Part shown: in pieces, positions 34,330 through 36,871 of the stretch
Layout of the letters: every line of letters begins with the position of its first letter
Numbering within the stretch: position 1 is the first letter of the stretch
Source: an uncultured Acidimicrobiaceae bacterium
Lineage (GTDB): Bacteria > Actinomycetota > Acidimicrobiia > Acidimicrobiales > RAAP-2
Length of the DNA: 36,871 nt
Reading direction: 5' to 3'
Assembly: GCA_903873395.1 (NCBI GenBank)
Contig: CAIQOJ010000001.1
Coordinates: 1 to 36,871 of the forward strand
Program-made: the position numbers and the translations under genes
The notes under the pieces: generated by a model
The model's input: only the letters and a program-made list of their open reading frames with translations
What the model was told of the DNA's origin: nothing
The model's database searches: none

Positions 34330-34874
34330 GACAGGAGGCCGTCGACCGATGCCTGGCCCGACTTGTGTCGGGCCACGAGCTCAGCCTGCAGCGTGTCGAT
34401 CCGCTCGTGCAGCCCACGGCGCTCGGTAGACACGCGGTTCTCCAGTTCACGCAGTTGCTCGACCAACTCGGCCAACTCGGTCTGGTCGAGGTTGGCAAGA
34501 CCACTCAGATTGTCGGCTCCCAAGATGGCATCGAGTTCCTGGGTCACTTCATCGAGCGATTCGGTGTTGGGCGAGTGCAGCACCGGGTTGCGACCCGGAC
34601 CTCCGATGGTCCGTCCGCCGCCTCCGGCCAAGATCTCCGGGAGGGCGTCGACGACACTGGACAGGTCGCGTCCTTCGGCATCGCCGGCGCTGTTGACATA
34701 GGCGAGCACGATGTCCAGGCGCCCCTGGACCAGTCGCCGGAGGTAGGAGAGTGCCGTTTCAGCTTCCTGACACTCGAAGCGCATGCGACGGATGTCGTCG
34801 AGCGACAACCCCCCGACATCGGCGAGGTAGTTCGGAGTAAGGATGCGGGCGAGGTCGTCCTGGAGCGTTGCCAT
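34326..34874 (-). CDS. rsiG: RsiG-like c-di-GMP-binding anti-sigma factor
   Basis: 182 residues from the ATG at 34874. Streptomyces RsiG holds the sigma factor WhiG inactive when bound to c-di-GMP, which is recognised by E-x3-S-x2-R-x3-Q-x3-D motifs on two coiled-coil helices. Here helix 1 has the full motif: E39, S43, R46, Q50, D54. Helix 2 has E145, S149, R152, H156, D160, with Gln replaced by His. A Gly-rich loop (about 83-105) and an acidic stretch join the helices. The start overlaps the sodX stop as TGATG and the stop overlaps the XRE start as ATGA. No WhiG/FliA-type sigma gene is in the window, so the partner is unknown. The motif match is seen directly; the regulatory role is inferred from the family. 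Confidence 0.85.
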   Translation of the reverse strand: MATLQDDLARILTPNYLADVGGLSLDDIRRMRFECQEAETALSYLRRLVQGRLDIVLAYVNSAGDAEGRDLSSVVDALPEILAGGGGRTIGGPGRNPVLHSPNTESLDEVTQELDAILGADNLSGLANLDQTELAELVEQLRELENRVSTERRGLHERIDTLQAELVARHKSGQASVDGLLS

Positions 34875-35356
34875 CACCCAGAAGCGTACCGCGGAGGCCA
34901 AGGTGCCCGGCTGCTCCGTCCCACCGGGGCGTAGCGATAGATGACGCGCCCGAGCAGAGCCCGTCGGGGAACCGCTCCAAAGGTGCGGCTATCCGTGCTG
35001 GCCTCGGCGGCATCACCAAGCACTGTGACCGTGCCAGCGGACTGGTCGATGTCGGCAACCCGCTTGACGAGAACCCTCATGGGCTCCCGTGGATCGTTGA
35101 GGGCCACCACATCTCCAACGGCTGGCCATCCAGGAGACCCCAGGGGTCGACGGAGGAGTAGCAGGCGGTCGCCGGGAAGCAGCGCCGGGGCCATCGAACC
35201 CCCCACCACCTCGACCCGACCCAGCGAACGGGCAAGCACCACCACCCCAAGTGAGAACAGCGCGGCGACACCACCGATGGTGATTCGAGCGGCCCAATGG
35301 TGCGAACGCGATCCACCTGGGCCGATCCTGGGTACAGTGATTGAGGCGTGACCCAC
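34874..35356 (-). CDS. sodX: Nickel-type superoxide dismutase maturation protease
   Basis: S26-type signal-peptidase-like enzyme that removes the N-terminal propeptide of Ni-SOD so that the nickel hook can form. 160 residues: one transmembrane helix (about 24-43), catalytic Ser54 in GGSMAPALLPGD, Lys98 in VLVKRV, then LGDAAEASTDSRTFGAVPR. The divergent neighbour is sodN, which confirms the role. The GTG at 35356 is the first start in frame but has no good ribosome binding site; if it is right, the 5' end of the gene contains the sodN -10 box. Confidence 0.92.
   Translation of the reverse strand: MGHASITVPRIGPGGSRSHHWAARITIGGVAALFSLGVVVLARSLGRVEVVGGSMAPALLPGDRLLLLRRPLGSPGWPAVGDVVALNDPREPMRVLVKRVADIDQSAGTVTVLGDAAEASTDSRTFGAVPRRALLGRVIYRYAPVGRSSRAPWPPRYASG
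35333..35338 (+). promoter_or_regulatory. Candidate -10 box for sodN
   Basis: TACAGT fits TAnnnT and would give a leader of about 40 bases that contains AGGAGG (35372-35377), eight bases before the sodN ATG. It lies inside the first codons of the divergent sodX gene. I saw no clear Nur-type nickel operator. Confidence 0.4.
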
Positions 35357-35385
35357 GCCCCACTCTGCACCAGGAGGAACGATCC

Positions 35386-35802
35386 ATGCGCATTGCCGAC
35401 CATCTGCTCGCCCTTATCGACCGAGTGTCCGCCCCCACGGCGGCCCACGCCCACTGCGACCTGCCCTGCGGCGTCTACGACCCCGCCCAGGCCCGCATCG
35501 AGGCCGAGTCGGTGAAGGCGACCATGGAGAAGTCCAACGCTTCGGACGACGAGTCGTTCAAGGTCCGGGCCGCCATCATCAAGGAGGAGCGCTCCGAGCT
35601 GGTCAAGCACCACCTGTGGGTGCTGTGGACGGACTACTTCAAGCCTGAGCACGCTGAGCGCTTCCCCGACCTCCACTCGATGTTCTGGAAGGCCACCAAG
35701 ACGGCCGGCGAGTGCAAGAAGACCAACGACGTGGGCGTGGCCGACCGTCTGCTGGCGGAGATCGCAGCCATCGATGCCATGTTCTGGGAGTCAAAGAAGT
35801 AG
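35386..35802 (+). CDS. sodN: Nickel superoxide dismutase precursor
   Basis: Dismutes superoxide with a nickel centre, in the cytoplasm of actinobacteria. 138-residue precursor: a 22-residue propeptide (ending TAAHA) followed by the mature N-terminus HCDLPCGVYD, in which His1, Cys2 and Cys6 ligate nickel. The rest forms the helical bundle (ARIEAESVKATMEK, LWVLWTDYFKPEH, MFWKATKTAGECKK), mature length 116, the usual size. The start at 35386 is fixed by AGGAGG. The maturation protease is encoded divergently upstream. Confidence 0.97.
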   Translation: MRIADHLLALIDRVSAPTAAHAHCDLPCGVYDPAQARIEAESVKATMEKSNASDDESFKVRAAIIKEERSELVKHHLWVLWTDYFKPEHAERFPDLHSMFWKATKTAGECKKTNDVGVADRLLAEIAAIDAMFWESKK

Positions 35803-35841
35803 TCAGCTCGTTGGTTGGTCGGCCCAGCCGACCGTGACGTC

Positions 35842-35876
35842 ACAACGGCCGCTCCCCCCGAGGGTGCGGCCGTTGT
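35842..35876 (+). terminator. sodN terminator hairpin
   Basis: ACAACGGCCGC (35842-35852) pairs perfectly with GCGGCCGTTGT (35866-35876), an 11-bp stem with a 13-base loop, 40 bases after the sodN stop. No long T tract follows, which is common in high-GC actinobacteria. Confidence 0.7.
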
Positions 35877-36055
35877 CGCGTCCGGTCCCGTCGGGTCAGC
35901 CAGAGACGGCATGACGGACCTCATGACAGGCGGTGACGCGACGATCACCAACAGTGCAAGATTGGCAAGAATGTGCCACGCTGATGAGTGAAGGCATCAC
36001 TGCATCGAGGGGGGCACGTGTTCGTCGCCTCCTTCTGAAACGAAGGGCACCGATC

Positions 36056-36871
36056 ATGCGAAAGTTCCGTCGACTGGCTTGCGTGAGCGCTGCGGCGATC
36101 ATGGCCACGGGCACCGTGGTGTACGCCGCCGATCTCCAGGGAAGCTCCCGAGCGGCAGCAACCTCGAGTCCCACGCAGTTCGGGACACTCTCGAACTTCG
36201 ACGTGTTCAACGACACCGGCCAAGAGACCCACGGGTTCGAGATCGAACTCGACGGCGTCTCGCCCTCTGACGTGCAATACATCTTCGGTGCCCCCTACGA
36301 GCGCTACGGGGACCCCGTCATCACCGCCTTCTCCGGCGGCACGATGGTGACCTATGCCAGCGCCTACGACCCCGCCACCCAGACCTGGCAGGTCGGCACC
36401 CCAACGGCCCCATCGGTCATCACCCCGACCATGGGCCACCAGTGCTGGACCGGCGGATCGGCCACCTACCTGACCGACGGCTGCGACCACTTCGGCTTGG
36501 GCCTCGGTGTCAACCCGACCAACGTCGTCTACAACTGGCTCGTCGCCAGCCCGACGCAGCCCGGCCAGCTGGAGCATTCGGCCGGCGGAAGTGTCACCGT
36601 CCCTGCCCCGACCTTCAACGTCACGCCGGCCCCGGCAGGTGCCGTCAACCAACAGCCGGTAGTCCAAGCTGTCGTCAACGCCTCCGACAACCCGGGAGAC
36701 CCTCAGCTCGGGGATGCCTTCTGGGCCAAGGTCTACATGTCCCAGTCGCCGTCGAAGGCCGACCTCGGACATCTGGTGACCGGCGACAGCCAGGTGCCAA
36801 CACAGATCGAGACTGAGTGGGCCATCCTCCAGCCTGGCGCAGGAGGCTCGCTCGCCCAGCAGCTGTCCAAC
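36056..36871 (+). CDS. Secreted protein, N-terminal part (runs off window)
   Basis: Open without a stop from the ATG at 36056 to the window edge, 272 codons. An N-terminal signal peptide is clear: MRKFRRLACVSAAAIMATG-TVVYA, with cleavage likely after VYA. The exported part starts with a Ser/Ala-rich linker and then NFDVFNDTGQETHGFEIELDG, IFGAPYERYGDP and a Cys-containing HQCWTGGSATYLTDGCDHFGLGLG, followed by a Pro/Val/Asn-rich beta-like region. I do not recognise a named domain; the pattern suggests an extracellular beta-sandwich protein. A purine-rich GAAGGG lies about 10 bases before the ATG. The long frame on the opposite strand (35945-36772) is a shadow. The C-terminus, and so any cell-wall anchor, lies beyond the window. 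Confidence 0.8.
   Translation, partial: MRKFRRLACVSAAAIMATGTVVYAADLQGSSRAAATSSPTQFGTLSNFDVFNDTGQETHGFEIELDGVSPSDVQYIFGAPYERYGDPVITAFSGGTMVTYASAYDPATQTWQVGTPTAPSVITPTMGHQCWTGGSATYLTDGCDHFGLGLGVNPTNVVYNWLVASPTQPGQLEHSAGGSVTVPAPTFNVTPAPAGAVNQQPVVQAVVNASDNPGDPQLGDAFWAKVYMSQSPSKADLGHLVTGDSQVPTQIETEWAILQPGAGGSLAQQLSN

Noticed and set aside
35945-36772. A minus-strand frame of 275 codons opposite the secreted protein
   Set aside because: Its translation is Gly/Arg/Val-rich shadow sequence, while the plus strand encodes a clear signal peptide and conserved-looking core.
1-36871. CRISPR arrays, transposons, integrases, prophage genes or tRNA/rRNA genes
   Set aside because: None was seen; the tandem arrays have no spacers of constant length distinct from the repeats, and the gene content is core metabolism and respiration.

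Overview
The window is a high-GC stretch from an actinobacterium. Evidence: a mycothiol glycosyltransferase (MshA), an RsiG-type c-di-GMP-binding anti-sigma factor, nickel superoxide dismutase with its protease, a Rex repressor beside the haem genes, frequent GTG/TTG starts and ATGA/GTGA/TGATG gene overlaps. Overall gene content and divergence would fit a deep actinobacterial class such as Acidimicrobiia, but that placement is an inference. Nearly everything is on the minus strand; only a flavoprotein reductase (20243-21580), sodN (35386-35802) and a secreted protein running off the right edge (36056 onward) are on the plus strand.

Layout. 1-369: no gene, one small tandem repeat. 370-3711: glutamate decarboxylase with an unusual repeat-bearing leader, a DUF2252 protein and a LapA-like small membrane protein. 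3872-20024: a complete 14-gene respiratory complex I operon (nuoA to nuoN, read right to left), with most genes overlapping by 1-4 bases; nuoB carries an apparent one-base frameshift in a C/G homopolymer. 20243-21580: a divergently transcribed geranylgeranyl-reductase-family flavoprotein, likely acting on menaquinone, the electron acceptor of complex I. 21644-23401: an unrecognised single-pass membrane protein. 23771-31090: the tetrapyrrole block rex, a small Cys-rich ORF, hemA, hemC, cobA, hemD, then hemB and hemL, which together cover glutamyl-tRNA to uroporphyrinogen III and its branch to sirohaem/cobalamin. 31157-34874: proC, a YbjN-like protein, mshA, an XRE regulator and rsiG. 34874-35802: sodX and divergent sodN. 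36056-36871: N-terminal part of a secreted protein.

Functionally this is a redox-centred neighbourhood: complex I oxidises NADH onto (menaquinone) quinone, Rex senses NADH/NAD+, the hem genes supply haem for the respiratory chain, MshA starts the thiol buffer mycothiol, and the Ni-SOD pair removes superoxide. The order XRE, mshA, ybjN, proC, hemA, hemC, cobA/hemD, hemB, hemL resembles the order I recall from Mycobacterium tuberculosis, so this is largely ancestral actinobacterial synteny rather than an accessory island.

The least ordinary features are: a dual c-di-GMP signature in RsiG whose second copy has Gln replaced by His, and whose gene is fused by a TGATG overlap to sodX; a 49-codon Cys-rich ORF hidden between rex and hemA; a set of different short tandem arrays (periods 14, 15, 16 and 20 bases) in intergenic regions; repeated TAnnnT boxes 5-9 bases before start codons, suggesting leaderless mRNAs; and the nuoB frameshift.
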